Notes: generated by a model from the letters alone, not told the origin. DNA of 64,000 nucleotides from Pseudalgibacter alginicilyticus (GCF_001310225.1 NZ_CP012898.1:3652001-3716000), one strand, 5' to 3'; positions 26,322 through 35,587 are shown, counted from the first letter of the stretch. Translations and numbers: made by a program.

Positions 26322-27560
26322 GTGAGAAATAAAAATTTATTAATTATTGGTTTTGTATGGCCAGAACCTAAAAGTTCTGCCGCTGGTAGCAGAATGATGC
26401 AATTAATTATAGCATTTCAATCTCAAGGTTTTAAAATTATTTTTGCAAGTCCCTGTGCTAAGAGTAGCCATGCTTTTAATTTAGAACGTATAGGTGTTTC
26501 GCAGAAATCAATAGAATTAAACGATTCTAGTTTTGATGATTTTATAAAAACAATGCATCCAGATGTTGTTTTGTTCGACCGCTTTATGATGGAAGAGCAA
26601 TTTGGTTGGCGGGTAGCTACACATTGCCCAAACGCATTACGGATATTAGATACTGAAGATTTACATTGCTTGCGAAAGGGCAGGCAACAAGCGTTTAAGG
26701 ATAACAAACCTTTTGATAGGTCTTATTTGTTTGGTGATATTGCAAAGCGAGAAATTGCCAGTATTTTTAGAAGCGATTTAAGTTTAATTATTTCGGAAGC
26801 CGAAATGGATATTCTTAAAAATGATTTTAAAGTAGATGACTCATTGTTGGTTTACCTACCTTTTTTATTAGATACAGTTTCAGAGGAATACATTGATAAA
26901 CTTTCCAAGTTCAATTCTCGTCAGCATTTTATAAGTATAGGGAATTTTCTTCATGAGCCTAATTATAATGCTGTTATATATTTAAAAGAAGTTATTTGGC
27001 CTTTAATTAGAACACAATTACCTCAGGTTGAATTGCATATTTATGGCGCTTACGTGTCGCAAAAAGTGAGCCAATTAAACAATGCAAAGGATGGTTTTAT
27101 TATCAAAGGGTTTGCTGAAAATGTAAGTGAGGTGATGCAGCAATCCAGAGTTTGTTTAGCTCCCATAAGGTTTGGAGCAGGATTGAAAGGTAAATTGATA
27201 GATGCCATGCAAAATGGAACACCTTGTGTTACTTCAACTATTGGTGCAGAAGGTATGTTTGGTAATTTAAATCCGAATGGATTTATTGAAGATAATGCCC
27301 AGGAGTTTGCTAACAAAGCAGTGTTGTTATATAATAAAGAAAGCCTATGGAGTGAAAAGCAATACAAAGGTTTTCAAATTATTAACCAACGTTTTAATAA
27401 AACGGAACATCAAGATAAATTTTTAACTGTAGTTACAGAAGCTATTCAACAACTTAACAACAAACGACTTGTTAACTTTACAGGACAAATGTTGCAGTAC
27501 CACACCATGCAAAGCACTAAATACATGAGCAGGTGGATTGAGGAAAAGAATAGAAAATAA
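26322..27560 (+). CDS. Glycosyltransferase (GT-B fold, family 4-like)
   Basis: A 412-residue cytoplasmic protein of GT-B type. The N-terminal half begins LLIIGFVWPEPKSSAAGSRM, a Rossmann strand with a donor-facing loop. The C-terminal half has FISIGNFLHEPNYNAV, LPQVELHIYGAY and APIRFGAGLKGKLIDAMQNGTPCVTSTIGAEGM, which is the donor-binding EX7E-like region in modified form. It starts at GTG 26322, since the nearby ATG at 26312 is in another frame and stops at once. No polysaccharide cluster surrounds it, so the acceptor is unknown. Confidence 0.8.
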   Translation: MRNKNLLIIGFVWPEPKSSAAGSRMMQLIIAFQSQGFKIIFASPCAKSSHAFNLERIGVSQKSIELNDSSFDDFIKTMHPDVVLFDRFMMEEQFGWRVATHCPNALRILDTEDLHCLRKGRQQAFKDNKPFDRSYLFGDIAKREIASIFRSDLSLIISEAEMDILKNDFKVDDSLLVYLPFLLDTVSEEYIDKLSKFNSRQHFISIGNFLHEPNYNAVIYLKEVIWPLIRTQLPQVELHIYGAYVSQKVSQLNNAKDGFIIKGFAENVSEVMQQSRVCLAPIRFGAGLKGKLIDAMQNGTPCVTSTIGAEGMFGNLNPNGFIEDNAQEFANKAVLLYNKESLWSEKQYKGFQIINQRFNKTEHQDKFLTVVTEAIQQLNNKRLVNFTGQMLQYHTMQSTKYMSRWIEEKNRK

Positions 27561-27622
27561 TAAAAAAGTTAAAAAATATTTGTAAGCCATGTGAAGTAAG
27601 AAAGATTACATACACATATTAA

Positions 27623-28069
27623 TTAAGCCTCAACATCACTTTTTTTTATTTTTCTATACGTATAGGTGTTGAAAATATTACGTTTTGCAAAACGCGTTAA
27701 CTTATCAGATTGGCAAAGTTTAATATATAGCGCTTTATTCACGCCAAAAAATTCATAAGTATTACCGTCTAAAAAAGTGATTTCTAAAACCAAACCTTTA
27801 TGTTGCCAGTCCATGATAGGAGTGTTAATAGTTTCATGATATTCATCTAAATTAGCCGCCTTGGTTTCTGGAGCTATACTAACTAAAAAATGATACCCAT
27901 CAATAATTTGGCGACTTTTTAATTCAGCTTCAATAGCTTTATCATCCCCAGCTTGAAACTTATCAGGATGCCATTCTTTTACTAAATTTCTGTATGTAGA
28001 TTTTAAGCTTTTTAAACTCATATCCTGTTCAGCACCAAACAACTTCTTGTACTCGTTAATACGTTTCAT
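27623..28069 (-). CDS. J-domain protein with C-terminal KTSC domain
   Basis: A 148-residue protein. Residues 1-65 form a J domain with the invariant HPD (EWHPDKFQ, near residue 34), so it should stimulate an Hsp70 ATPase. Residues 85-140 match the short KTSC domain (LVLEITFLDGNTYEFFGVNKALY and SDKLTRFAKRNIF), whose role is unknown. The two are joined by a short linker. The gene stands alone on the minus strand between a glycosyltransferase and an ABC-F gene. Confidence 0.8.
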   Translation of the reverse strand: MKRINEYKKLFGAEQDMSLKSLKSTYRNLVKEWHPDKFQAGDDKAIEAELKSRQIIDGYHFLVSIAPETKAANLDEYHETINTPIMDWQHKGLVLEITFLDGNTYEFFGVNKALYIKLCQSDKLTRFAKRNIFNTYTYRKIKKSDVEA

Positions 28070-28187
28070 ATGGGCAAGTTTATTTTTTTATAAGGCGCGA
28101 AGATACCCTTTTAAATTAATCAGTGTACATTATTTCATTTTACTTCGGTGCTTTTTTATAGATTTGCGTTCTTAAAAAAAACAGACT

Positions 28188-29825
28188 ATGATTTCAGTTG
28201 ATAATTTGGCGGTAGAGTTTGGTGGAAGTGCCCTATTTAGCGATGTGTCTTTTGCCATAAATGAAAATGATAAAATAGCCCTAATGGGGAAAAACGGAGC
28301 TGGCAAATCTACCATGATGAAGATTATTGCAGGTGAACAAAAAGCAACCCGTGGTCAGGTGCGTTTTCCAAAAGAAGTGGTAATTGCATATTTGCCACAA
28401 CATTTATTAACAGAGGATGATTGTACTGTTTTTGAAGAAGCCTCCAAAGCATTTCACCATGTTTTTACAATGCGAGATGAAATAGAACGCCTTAATAAGG
28501 AGCTTGAAATAAGAACGGACTACGAGTCTGATGATTATATGAAAATAATAGAACAGGTTTCTGATTTAGGTGAAAAATATTATGCTCTTGAAGACGTGAA
28601 TTATGATGCCGAAGTAGAAAAAGCACTGAGTGGTTTGGGGTTTAAACGAAGTGATTTTAACCGTTTGACTAGTGAATTTAGTGGAGGGTATAGGATGCGA
28701 ATTGAACTTGCTAAAATACTGTTACAAAAACCAGATTTAATTTTGTTGGATGAGCCTACCAATCATATTGATATTGAATCTGTTATATGGTTGGAAGATT
28801 TTTTATTGAATAAAGCCAAAGCAGTGATGGTTATATCTCATGATAAAGCCTTTATTGATAATATTACCAACAGAACAATTGAAGTTACTATGGGGCGTAT
28901 TTACGATTATAGAGCTAATTATACCCATTATTTACAATTGCGGGAAGACAGGCGTTTACATCAAATAAAAGCGTATCAAGAACAACAAAAATTTATAGCC
29001 GATAATATGGCGTTTATTGAGCGTTTTAAAGGTACTTATTCCAAAACGAATCAAGTAACGTCTCGAGAACGTATGTTGGAAAAGTTAGAGATTATTGAAG
29101 TAGATGAGGTGGACACGTCTGCCTTAAAATTACGATTTCCTCCAGCACCACGTTCGGGCGATTACCCAGTTATAGTGAAAGATTTATCAAAATCGTATGA
29201 CAATCATGTGGTGTTTAAAGATGCTAATATGACTATTTCAAGAGGCGAAAAAGTATCGTTTGTTGGGAGAAATGGTGAAGGAAAATCTACTATGATAAAA
29301 TCTATTTTAGGTGAAATAAATTTTGAAGGTAAATGTGCTTTAGGACATAATGTAAAAGTAGGTTATTTTGCACAAAATCAAGCAGCGTTATTAGATGAGA
29401 ATTTAACTATTTTTCAAACGGTTGATGAGGTTGCTGAAGGGGATGTACGTACGCAAATAAAAAGCATCTTAGGAGGTTTTATGTTTCGAGGCGACGATAT
29501 TGATAAAAAAGTAAGTGTGCTTTCCGGTGGAGAAAAAACACGTTTAGCCATGGTAAAACTCTTATTGGAACCCGTTAATTTGTTAATCCTGGATGAGCCT
29601 ACCAACCATTTAGATTTAAAATCAAAAGATGTTTTAAAGGAAGCTTTAAAGAATTTTGATGGGACCCTTATTTTGGTTTCGCATGACCGTGATTTTCTTC
29701 AAGGTTTATCGCAAAAAGTATTCGAATTTAAAGACCAACGTGTTATTGAACATTTTGAAACTATTGACGACTTTTTAGTTAGAAACAGAATAGAAAATTT
29801 GAAACAGATTGATTTGAAGAAATAG
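28188..29825 (+). CDS. ABC-F family ATPase
   Basis: A 545-residue soluble protein with two ABC domains and no membrane segments. The first Walker A is GKNGAGKST (about residue 35), with signature FSGGYRMR and Walker B LILLDEPTNHID. The second Walker A is GRNGEGKST (about 363), with LSGGEKTRL and LLILDEPTNHLD. The linker (about 240-320) contains the charged P-site tRNA-interaction helices typical of ABC-F. Such proteins act on the ribosome; length and linker best fit the YbiT/Uup-like housekeeping groups rather than antibiotic-resistance members. Confidence 0.88.
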   Translation: MISVDNLAVEFGGSALFSDVSFAINENDKIALMGKNGAGKSTMMKIIAGEQKATRGQVRFPKEVVIAYLPQHLLTEDDCTVFEEASKAFHHVFTMRDEIERLNKELEIRTDYESDDYMKIIEQVSDLGEKYYALEDVNYDAEVEKALSGLGFKRSDFNRLTSEFSGGYRMRIELAKILLQKPDLILLDEPTNHIDIESVIWLEDFLLNKAKAVMVISHDKAFIDNITNRTIEVTMGRIYDYRANYTHYLQLREDRRLHQIKAYQEQQKFIADNMAFIERFKGTYSKTNQVTSRERMLEKLEIIEVDEVDTSALKLRFPPAPRSGDYPVIVKDLSKSYDNHVVFKDANMTISRGEKVSFVGRNGEGKSTMIKSILGEINFEGKCALGHNVKVGYFAQNQAALLDENLTIFQTVDEVAEGDVRTQIKSILGGFMFRGDDIDKKVSVLSGGEKTRLAMVKLLLEPVNLLILDEPTNHLDLKSKDVLKEALKNFDGTLILVSHDRDFLQGLSQKVFEFKDQRVIEHFETIDDFLVRNRIENLKQIDLKK

Positions 29826-29835
29826 CCTGTAGCTA

Positions 29836-30546
29836 TTACCTGTATTCTGGGTTTTCAAAATTCCAACGCTTGCCATTGTCCCATTGATTTCTGGAATTAC
29901 CATAAGCTGAATACCCACCGTGCTGTTTTATCATGTTTGCAAGATGTAATAAATTATAAGTCATAAAGGTGGTATTTCTGTTTGTAAATTCATTGTTCTC
30001 AGCATCACTTTCTTTATCTAAATAGCTAGGACCTGGACCAATTTCACCAATCCAACCACAATCTGCTTGCGGAGGAATGGAGTACCCAACATGCTGCATA
30101 GCATAAAGTATGCCCATGGCACAATGTTTTACACCATCTTCATTGCCTGTAATAATACAACCTGCTACTTTATCATAAAATAAATACTGTCCTTTATCAT
30201 TTGTTTTTCCACTCATTGCGTACATGCGTTCAATGAATTTCTGTGCAATTGATGATTTTTCTCCTAACCAAATAGGGGTTCCTAAAATTAAAATGTCAGC
30301 ATCAAAAATACGTTTAAAAAGTGTTGGCCATTCATCAGTTTTAGCACCATATTCTGTCATGTCTGGATAAATACCAACAGCAATATCATGATCTGCGAAA
30401 CGAATTTCATCAACGCTAACACCTTCTTGCTTCATAATTTTTTTAGAAATACTCATGAGTCCGTGGGTATTACTTTTTTGAGGTGATTGCTTTAACGTAC
30501 AATTAACATAAACGGCTTTTAGTTTTGAAAAATCTGGTGTATTCAT
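29836..30546 (-). CDS. Flavodoxin-family NAD(P)H-dependent oxidoreductase
   Basis: A 236-residue cytoplasmic protein with a flavodoxin-like fold. AVYVNCTLKQSPQKSNT (residues 11-27) is the phosphate-binding loop for FMN, and ILGTPIWLGEKSSIAQKFIERM (two adjoining segments near 95) binds the isoalloxazine edge. CIITGNEDGVKHCAMGIL follows. It is expected to reduce quinones, azo or nitro compounds or to carry electrons; the substrate is unknown. It lies just downstream of the decayed racemase of the ergothioneine region, with the same orientation but 54 bases away. Confidence 0.82.
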   Translation of the reverse strand: MNTPDFSKLKAVYVNCTLKQSPQKSNTHGLMSISKKIMKQEGVSVDEIRFADHDIAVGIYPDMTEYGAKTDEWPTLFKRIFDADILILGTPIWLGEKSSIAQKFIERMYAMSGKTNDKGQYLFYDKVAGCIITGNEDGVKHCAMGILYAMQHVGYSIPPQADCGWIGEIGPGPSYLDKESDAENNEFTNRNTTFMTYNLLHLANMIKQHGGYSAYGNSRNQWDNGKRWNFENPEYR

Positions 30547-30599
30547 AATTTTAGTTTTTTAATTATTGATTAGACAACCCAATTGATTTAAACCTTTTT

Positions 30600-31014
30600 C
30601 TATTGAAATAAAACTAAATCAATATCAAGATTTTGTATTGGTCTTTGTTGAGTCAGTATGGATAATTCGGTACATGCAATTAGTATTGTTGATTGTTTTA
30701 AATAGGTTTTAATTAAATTTTTTAAACCATCTGCGTCGTTTTTTGATACGTTATAATTATAGAGTTTTTTTTAAAGAGTCCATGGGGTATGTGTCTATAG
30801 TGTTAGGTTTATTAACTTTTATTGGGGGGTAAGCAGCTCAAATTTATTTGGTAAAAAGGTTCATATTATCAAAATATACATTGTAAACGTTGCATGGAAA
30901 AGTATGATAATTCCTTTTTTTTTGAGGATATTTATTGTTTAATGTCTCTCAACAAACCAACGTGTTCATGCGTCCTAATTTCAAAATTCCAATATGTTTT
31001 TTAGTTGTTCTCAT
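30600..31014 (-). pseudogene. Decayed Asp/Glu racemase-like gene coupled to egtD
   Basis: The 464-base stretch after egtD holds pieces of one former gene. An ATG at 31014 overlaps the egtD stop (ATGA) and opens MRTTKKHIGILKLGRMNT before a stop. Near 30899 a frame reads PCNVYNVYFDNMNLF, like the PCNT active-site motif of aspartate racemases. From about 30760 to the TAG at 30600 it reads LKQSTILIACTELSIL and then QNLDIDLVLFQ, like the C-terminal xxCTEL motif. Several frames and stops intervene, and about 250-300 bases of a normal 700-base gene are missing. The motif resemblance is seen by eye; identity is moderately sure. Confidence 0.5.
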
Positions 31015-31997
31015 TCAGCTGTTTTTTCTAAAATGTAATCTGCAAAATAGTTTTTAGAGTCTGTTAGTTTATCAATTATTTTAAGTTTAGATACTTTTGT
31101 AATATCCTCTATAATAGTGTCATTATATTTCCTAGAGTTTTCAGTATGAATGCGTTCGTTTTTATAAAATGTAAAAGTTTTATTTAATGCGCCAATTTCT
31201 ACGTTTTGTTTTTTTGTGCTCACTAGAAAGCTTTTAGCTATACCTTCTTTTTCGTTGTATTCAGGTTGGTGCTTAAAATTATTTAAATCAAAATTGGCAT
31301 TTAATTCTCTATTGATACGTTCTAATAAATTTATATTAAATCTTTTGGTAATGCCTTTAGAATCATTATAAGCTGGAAGCACGATGCTTTTTGGTTTTAT
31401 AAGATCAGCACCCAGAATTACTTTGTCATTTACATTTAAAGCTAAGCTTAATTTATGTATAAATTCTTTGGCTTTCCCATCCTTTAAGTTACCAATGTTG
31501 GAACCTAAAAACAGAATGACTTTTGGTTTTTGAAACCATTTTATGTCTTCTAAAACATTAAAATAATCGCCCTGTTTTGTATTCATGGAAATATATGGAA
31601 GTTCTTTTTTAATGGTTTTTTCTAAATTGTTTAAAGCATTTTGCGAGATATCAACAGGTATAAAAGTGAATTTAAAACCCAATTGTTTTAATGTTTTTAA
31701 AAGTTCTTTGGTTTTAATACCATCACCAGCACCTAATTCTATCAAATCAAAATTTATGGTTTTATTTATTTTTAAAGCTGATATTAAATTCAAGGTTTGA
31801 TTTTTAAAAATATCATGTTCTGCATCTGTTAAGTAATATTCAGGCATGTTCATGATTTCAACAAACAAGGCATCTCCTTTTTTGTCATAGAAATATTTTG
31901 AAGGCAAGTACTTTGTAGGTGCTGATAAACCTAAATCTACGTCGTTTTTAAAAGTAGCATTAATGACCTCGGTTTGAGTTTTTAAAATGGTCTCCAT
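31011..31997 (-). CDS. egtD: L-histidine N-alpha-methyltransferase EgtD
   Basis: Trimethylates histidine to hercynine with SAM, the first step of ergothioneine synthesis. At 328 residues it is close to mycobacterial EgtD (321). LGLSAPTKYLPSKYFYDKKG opens the family; LIELGAGDGIKTKELL is SAM motif I; ILFLGSNIGNL and GITKRFNINLLERIN are EgtD-specific segments. It lies 25 bases downstream of egtB on the same strand, forming a two-gene unit. Its stop overlaps the start of the decayed racemase frame. Confidence 0.92.
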   Translation of the reverse strand: METILKTQTEVINATFKNDVDLGLSAPTKYLPSKYFYDKKGDALFVEIMNMPEYYLTDAEHDIFKNQTLNLISALKINKTINFDLIELGAGDGIKTKELLKTLKQLGFKFTFIPVDISQNALNNLEKTIKKELPYISMNTKQGDYFNVLEDIKWFQKPKVILFLGSNIGNLKDGKAKEFIHKLSLALNVNDKVILGADLIKPKSIVLPAYNDSKGITKRFNINLLERINRELNANFDLNNFKHQPEYNEKEGIAKSFLVSTKKQNVEIGALNKTFTFYKNERIHTENSRKYNDTIIEDITKVSKLKIIDKLTDSKNYFADYILEKTAE

Positions 31998-32022
31998 ATG
32001 ATAGGTTTTAAGTTTTTTTATT

Positions 32023-33168
32023 TTATTTAGTAAGTCTTATTCCTGTGAATTGCCATTGTGTTTCGGCTGGAAAAAAATTACGATACGTATGTCTGCTGTG
32101 GTTTTTTGAAGTGGCTTTAGATGCCCCTCTTAAAACCATTTGATTCATCATAAACTTGCCGTTATACTCACCAACAGCTCCTTCAGAAATTTTGAATTTT
32201 GGATAAGGGAGGTAAGCAGAATAGGTCCATTCCCAGCGTTGTCCCCAATTAAAATATGTGGATGCAATTTCCCATTCAAATTCTGTTGGTAATCTGCAGC
32301 CTTTCCAAGTAGCGTAAGCATGGGCTTCATAAAAAGAAATATGCGATAAAATACCATCTGTATGTATGCTTTCTAAACCTGATAAGGTATAATGTTGCCA
32401 TTTACCCTGCGTATGTTTCCAGTAAAGCGGCTGTGTTATATTATTTGCTTGAACCCATGACCAACCAGCATCCAACCAATATTTAGGATTTTTGTAGCCG
32501 CCATCCGTTACAAATTCAATAAATTCGCCATAGGTAACTAATTTTTTTGAAATGTGATATGGCTCAAGAAAAATACGATGTAATTGCAATTCATTATCAA
32601 AACAAAAACCTTCCTTTTGATGTCCGATGGTGTAAATGCCTTCATCTATAGATACCCAACCCGAATCTGAATTTTTGTCATTAATATAATTATGTTCAGA
32701 AAATTTGGGATATATGGGGTTTAATGAAAACGTATATTTTAAATCGGTAATCAATAACTCTTGGTGTTGTTGTTCGTGATTGATTCCTAAAATAACTAAG
32801 GCTTCTAATTCCTCAGAATTATTAAACTTAAGAAGGTTTGTTATATATCCATCTACATAGGCTCTGTATTTAAAAATTTCTTGAACTGAGGGGCGAGTTA
32901 TTAAGCCTCTATGCTGCCTTTCAATCCGCTCACCTAAACTGTTGTAATAGCTATTAAAAACAAACGAGAATTGATTGTTAAAAACTTTATAATCAGCAAT
33001 AAATTTTTTTAGAATCATTTCCTCAAAAAACCAAGTAGTATGTGCAATATGCCACTTGGGAGGACTTGCAAATTCAGCAGATTGTGGGATGTAATCTTCT
33101 AAAGTTAAATTTTCACAGAGTTGTTCTGTGTCTTGTCTTGTATTTAAGTACTGATTTAATATTGTCAT
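32023..33168 (-). CDS. egtB: Hercynine oxygenase EgtB (C-S bond forming)
   Basis: Joins hercynine to a thiol using oxygen and non-haem iron. The N-terminal DinB-like domain gives the iron ligands (WHIAHTTWF, His43; NHEQQHQE, His131 and His135). The C-terminal FGE-sulfatase-like domain (about 190-381) includes GWVSIDEGIYTIG, CRLPTEFEWEIAS and NQMVLRGASKATSKNHSRHTYRNFF in separate parts. The ATG at 33168 (381 aa) is chosen; the frame extends to 33261, but those 31 residues are a hydrophobic run unlike EgtB. The thiol used, cysteine or gamma-glutamylcysteine, is not decided by the sequence. Confidence 0.9.
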   Translation of the reverse strand: MTILNQYLNTRQDTEQLCENLTLEDYIPQSAEFASPPKWHIAHTTWFFEEMILKKFIADYKVFNNQFSFVFNSYYNSLGERIERQHRGLITRPSVQEIFKYRAYVDGYITNLLKFNNSEELEALVILGINHEQQHQELLITDLKYTFSLNPIYPKFSEHNYINDKNSDSGWVSIDEGIYTIGHQKEGFCFDNELQLHRIFLEPYHISKKLVTYGEFIEFVTDGGYKNPKYWLDAGWSWVQANNITQPLYWKHTQGKWQHYTLSGLESIHTDGILSHISFYEAHAYATWKGCRLPTEFEWEIASTYFNWGQRWEWTYSAYLPYPKFKISEGAVGEYNGKFMMNQMVLRGASKATSKNHSRHTYRNFFPAETQWQFTGIRLTK

Positions 33169-33434
33169 ATTATTGCTAATAACATTGAAATTTGTAAGAA
33201 AAAAGAATGGTATTACTGAAATAATAAAATAACTTCTTTTAAAATTTAAAAATTGAACCAATCGAATAAAATTTTATAACTAATGATTTTTACGAATATA
33301 TTCAACGCAATCCACCAGATGTTGTAGATGGCATAAGCGGTTGTGTTAAATATTTTGAACGTATGTAGATAGTACAGAAAATTGATTTGAATTAGTGATT
33401 TTTTTTAGCTTGACTTTGTTAGAAAAATGGCTAA

Positions 33435-33445
33435 CTTCGTTTAAC
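33435..33445 (-). repeat. GTTAAACGAAG signature, copy 1
   Basis: CTTCGTTTAAC on the plus strand is the reverse of GTTAAACGAAG found at 41602 and 53148. It sits in the 354-base gap between egtB and the aldehyde dehydrogenase gene. Nearby GTTAG/CTAAC at about 33419-33434 forms a small hairpin. Nothing else is recognised in this gap. Confidence 0.4.
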
Positions 33446-33522
33446 AAACGATAAAGACCATTGCAACGGAACTTTATTTTTGTATTAAACAAACCACTTC
33501 TAAGCACCAAAAAAAACTAAAT

Positions 33523-34893
33523 ATGGAAGTAGAAGCCTTACTTAATCAGCAAAGATTATTTTTCAATTCAAATAAAACTAAAGATGTCAGTTTTAGAATA
33601 GAACAATTAAAAAAAATAAAAACACTTCTAAAAGAAAATGAGACTTTGCTTTACGATGCTATTTATGAAGATTTTGGTAAATCTGAATTTGAAACTTATG
33701 TAGGTGAATTGTCATTGATCTATCAAGAAATTAACCATTTTATTAAAAATATAAAGCGTTGGAGTAAGCAAAAAAAAGTATGTACCAGCTTGGTTAACTT
33801 TCCTGCTAAAAGTTATATTATTCCAGAACCTTTGGGGGTTTCTTTAGTTATTGGCGCATGGAATTATCCTTTCCAATTGTCATTGGTTCCTGCTATTACA
33901 GCACTTGCAGCAGGTAATACCGTTATTTTAAAACCAAGTGAACTTTCTGTAAAAACATCTAAAGTGATGGCTGAAATTATAAATAATAATTTTTCAAGTC
34001 ATTATTTTCATGTTGTGGAAGGGGGTGTAGAAAAAACCACAGCGCTATTAAACCACAGATTTGATAAGTTGTTTTTTACAGGTAGTACGTCTGTTGGAAA
34101 AATAATTTATAAAGCAGCAGCCAAACATTTAACACCTGTTACGCTTGAATTAGGAGGGAAATCTCCAACGTTTGTATTTGCTGATACAGATATTAAAATG
34201 ACCTCAAAGCGTATAGTTTGGGCAAAGTTTTTAAATGCGGGACAAACCTGTGTAGCTCCAGATTATATTTTGGTTGACCACACTATTGAGAAAGAATTTC
34301 TTGAAGCATTGAAAAATGATATTGACACTTACTACACCAACAAAAAAGATATAGCTGAGAATTATTTAAGAATTATAAACACGAAAAATTTTGACCGCTT
34401 GAGTAAGCTAATAAATCCAGATAAATTGTATTGTGGTGGTGGTTTAGATAGAGACAAGCGCCTCATAAATCCAACGGTGTTGCAAAATATTTCATTTGAA
34501 GATGACATTATGCAAGACGAAATTTTTGGTCCCATTCTTCCTGTTATTTCTTTTACAAACCTTGATGAAACAATAAAACAAGTAAAAGAAAAACCAAAGC
34601 CTTTATCTTGCTATATCTATTCAAAAAATAGAAAAATAATTAATAAAGTACTAAAAGAACTTTCTTTTGGAGGGGGAGCAGTTAATGATAGTGTTATGCA
34701 CTTGTCTAGTAGCAAGCTTCCGTTTGGAGGTGTTGGTTTAAGTGGTATGGGAAGCTATCATGGAAAAGCAGGTTTTGATACTTTTTCACATTATAAAAGC
34801 ATTATAGACAAACCTTTTTGGTTTGAAGCCAACATTAAATACGCACCTTATTCCAAAACAAAACTGAAATTAATTAAGTGGCTTTTAGAATAA
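33523..34893 (+). CDS. NAD(P)-dependent aldehyde dehydrogenase (ALDH3-like)
   Basis: A 456-residue cytoplasmic enzyme of class 3 ALDH type (shorter than the usual 480-500). IPEPLGVSLVIGAWNYPF starts the Rossmann domain, FFTGSTSVGKII contains the nucleotide loop, LELGGKSPTFV gives the general base Glu (about residue 209), and FLNAGQTCVAPDY gives the nucleophile Cys (about 243). DEIFGPILPVI and LPFGGVGLSGMG complete the set. All catalytic residues are present. It probably oxidises medium or long-chain or aromatic aldehydes. It is a single gene converging on the sirtuin gene. Confidence 0.93.
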   Translation: MEVEALLNQQRLFFNSNKTKDVSFRIEQLKKIKTLLKENETLLYDAIYEDFGKSEFETYVGELSLIYQEINHFIKNIKRWSKQKKVCTSLVNFPAKSYIIPEPLGVSLVIGAWNYPFQLSLVPAITALAAGNTVILKPSELSVKTSKVMAEIINNNFSSHYFHVVEGGVEKTTALLNHRFDKLFFTGSTSVGKIIYKAAAKHLTPVTLELGGKSPTFVFADTDIKMTSKRIVWAKFLNAGQTCVAPDYILVDHTIEKEFLEALKNDIDTYYTNKKDIAENYLRIINTKNFDRLSKLINPDKLYCGGGLDRDKRLINPTVLQNISFEDDIMQDEIFGPILPVISFTNLDETIKQVKEKPKPLSCYIYSKNRKIINKVLKELSFGGGAVNDSVMHLSSSKLPFGGVGLSGMGSYHGKAGFDTFSHYKSIIDKPFWFEANIKYAPYSKTKLKLIKWLLE

Positions 34894-34912
34894 ATGCGTA
34901 ACTGAAAACGTA

Positions 34913-35587
34913 CTATTTTAAAAGCGAAATCACTTTTTTCATTCCAATAGTAGCCTTTTCGGCAATAACCGTTAAATGCTGTTTGCTATCTATATTTGGC
35001 TTGGGATCAATAAAATATGTTGGCGTATTTTGTGGAACATAATGTATTAAACTTGCTGCTGGATACACTTGCATTGAAGTGCCAATAATAATTAAAATAT
35101 CTGCAGTTTCACAAATTGTAACGCTTTTTTCTATCATAGGCACATCCTCACCAAACCAAACAATATGTGGGCGAAGTTGGTACCCTTTTTTACACATATT
35201 GCCTAACAGGATGTCTGTTTTCCATTCTATTATGTCTGTGTCATCAAAAGTGCTTTTAGCTTTTAGTAATTCGCCATGCAAATGAATAACATGGCTACTG
35301 CCAGCACGTTCATGTAGATCATCTACATTTTGGGTAATTATGCTGACTTTATAATCTGTTTCAAGGCTTGCTAAATCATAATGTGCTGAGTTGGGTTTCA
35401 CCTCAAAGAGTTGTTTTCGGCGTTGGTTATAAAAATCTAATACCAATGCAGGGTTGTTTAAAAAACCTTGGGGTGTGGCAACTTCCATAACATCATGACC
35501 TTCCCATAATCCATTGGCATCTCTAAAGGTTTTAATACCACTTTCTGCGCTTATGCCAGCGCCTGTTAATACGACAATATGTTTCAT
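34913..35587 (-). CDS. cobB: Sirtuin-type NAD-dependent deacylase lacking the zinc site
   Basis: Removes acyl groups from lysine using NAD. GAGISAESGIKTFRDANGLW (residues 9-28) and TQNVDDLHERAG are the NAD-binding motifs; His104 in HLHGE is the catalytic His. YNQR at 53-56 matches the Tyr-x-x-Arg that favours succinyl/malonyl lysine in class III sirtuins. The usual four zinc cysteines between the catalytic His and LRPHIVWFGE are gone: only Cys132 remains. The rest of the fold and the 224-residue length are intact, so the protein is likely active with a zinc-free small domain. Confidence 0.9.
   Translation of the reverse strand: MKHIVVLTGAGISAESGIKTFRDANGLWEGHDVMEVATPQGFLNNPALVLDFYNQRRKQLFEVKPNSAHYDLASLETDYKVSIITQNVDDLHERAGSSHVIHLHGELLKAKSTFDDTDIIEWKTDILLGNMCKKGYQLRPHIVWFGEDVPMIEKSVTICETADILIIIGTSMQVYPAASLIHYVPQNTPTYFIDPKPNIDSKQHLTVIAEKATIGMKKVISLLK

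Noticed and set aside
33168-33261. N-terminal hydrophobic extension of EgtB as a signal peptide
   Set aside because: EgtB is a cytoplasmic iron enzyme and the extension does not look like its family; an internal ATG fits the normal start.
33290-33350. Minus-strand reading NTTAYAIYNIWWIALNIFV, looking like a membrane segment
   Set aside because: No start codon and no matching family; it lies in a short non-coding gap and could be chance in AT-rich DNA.
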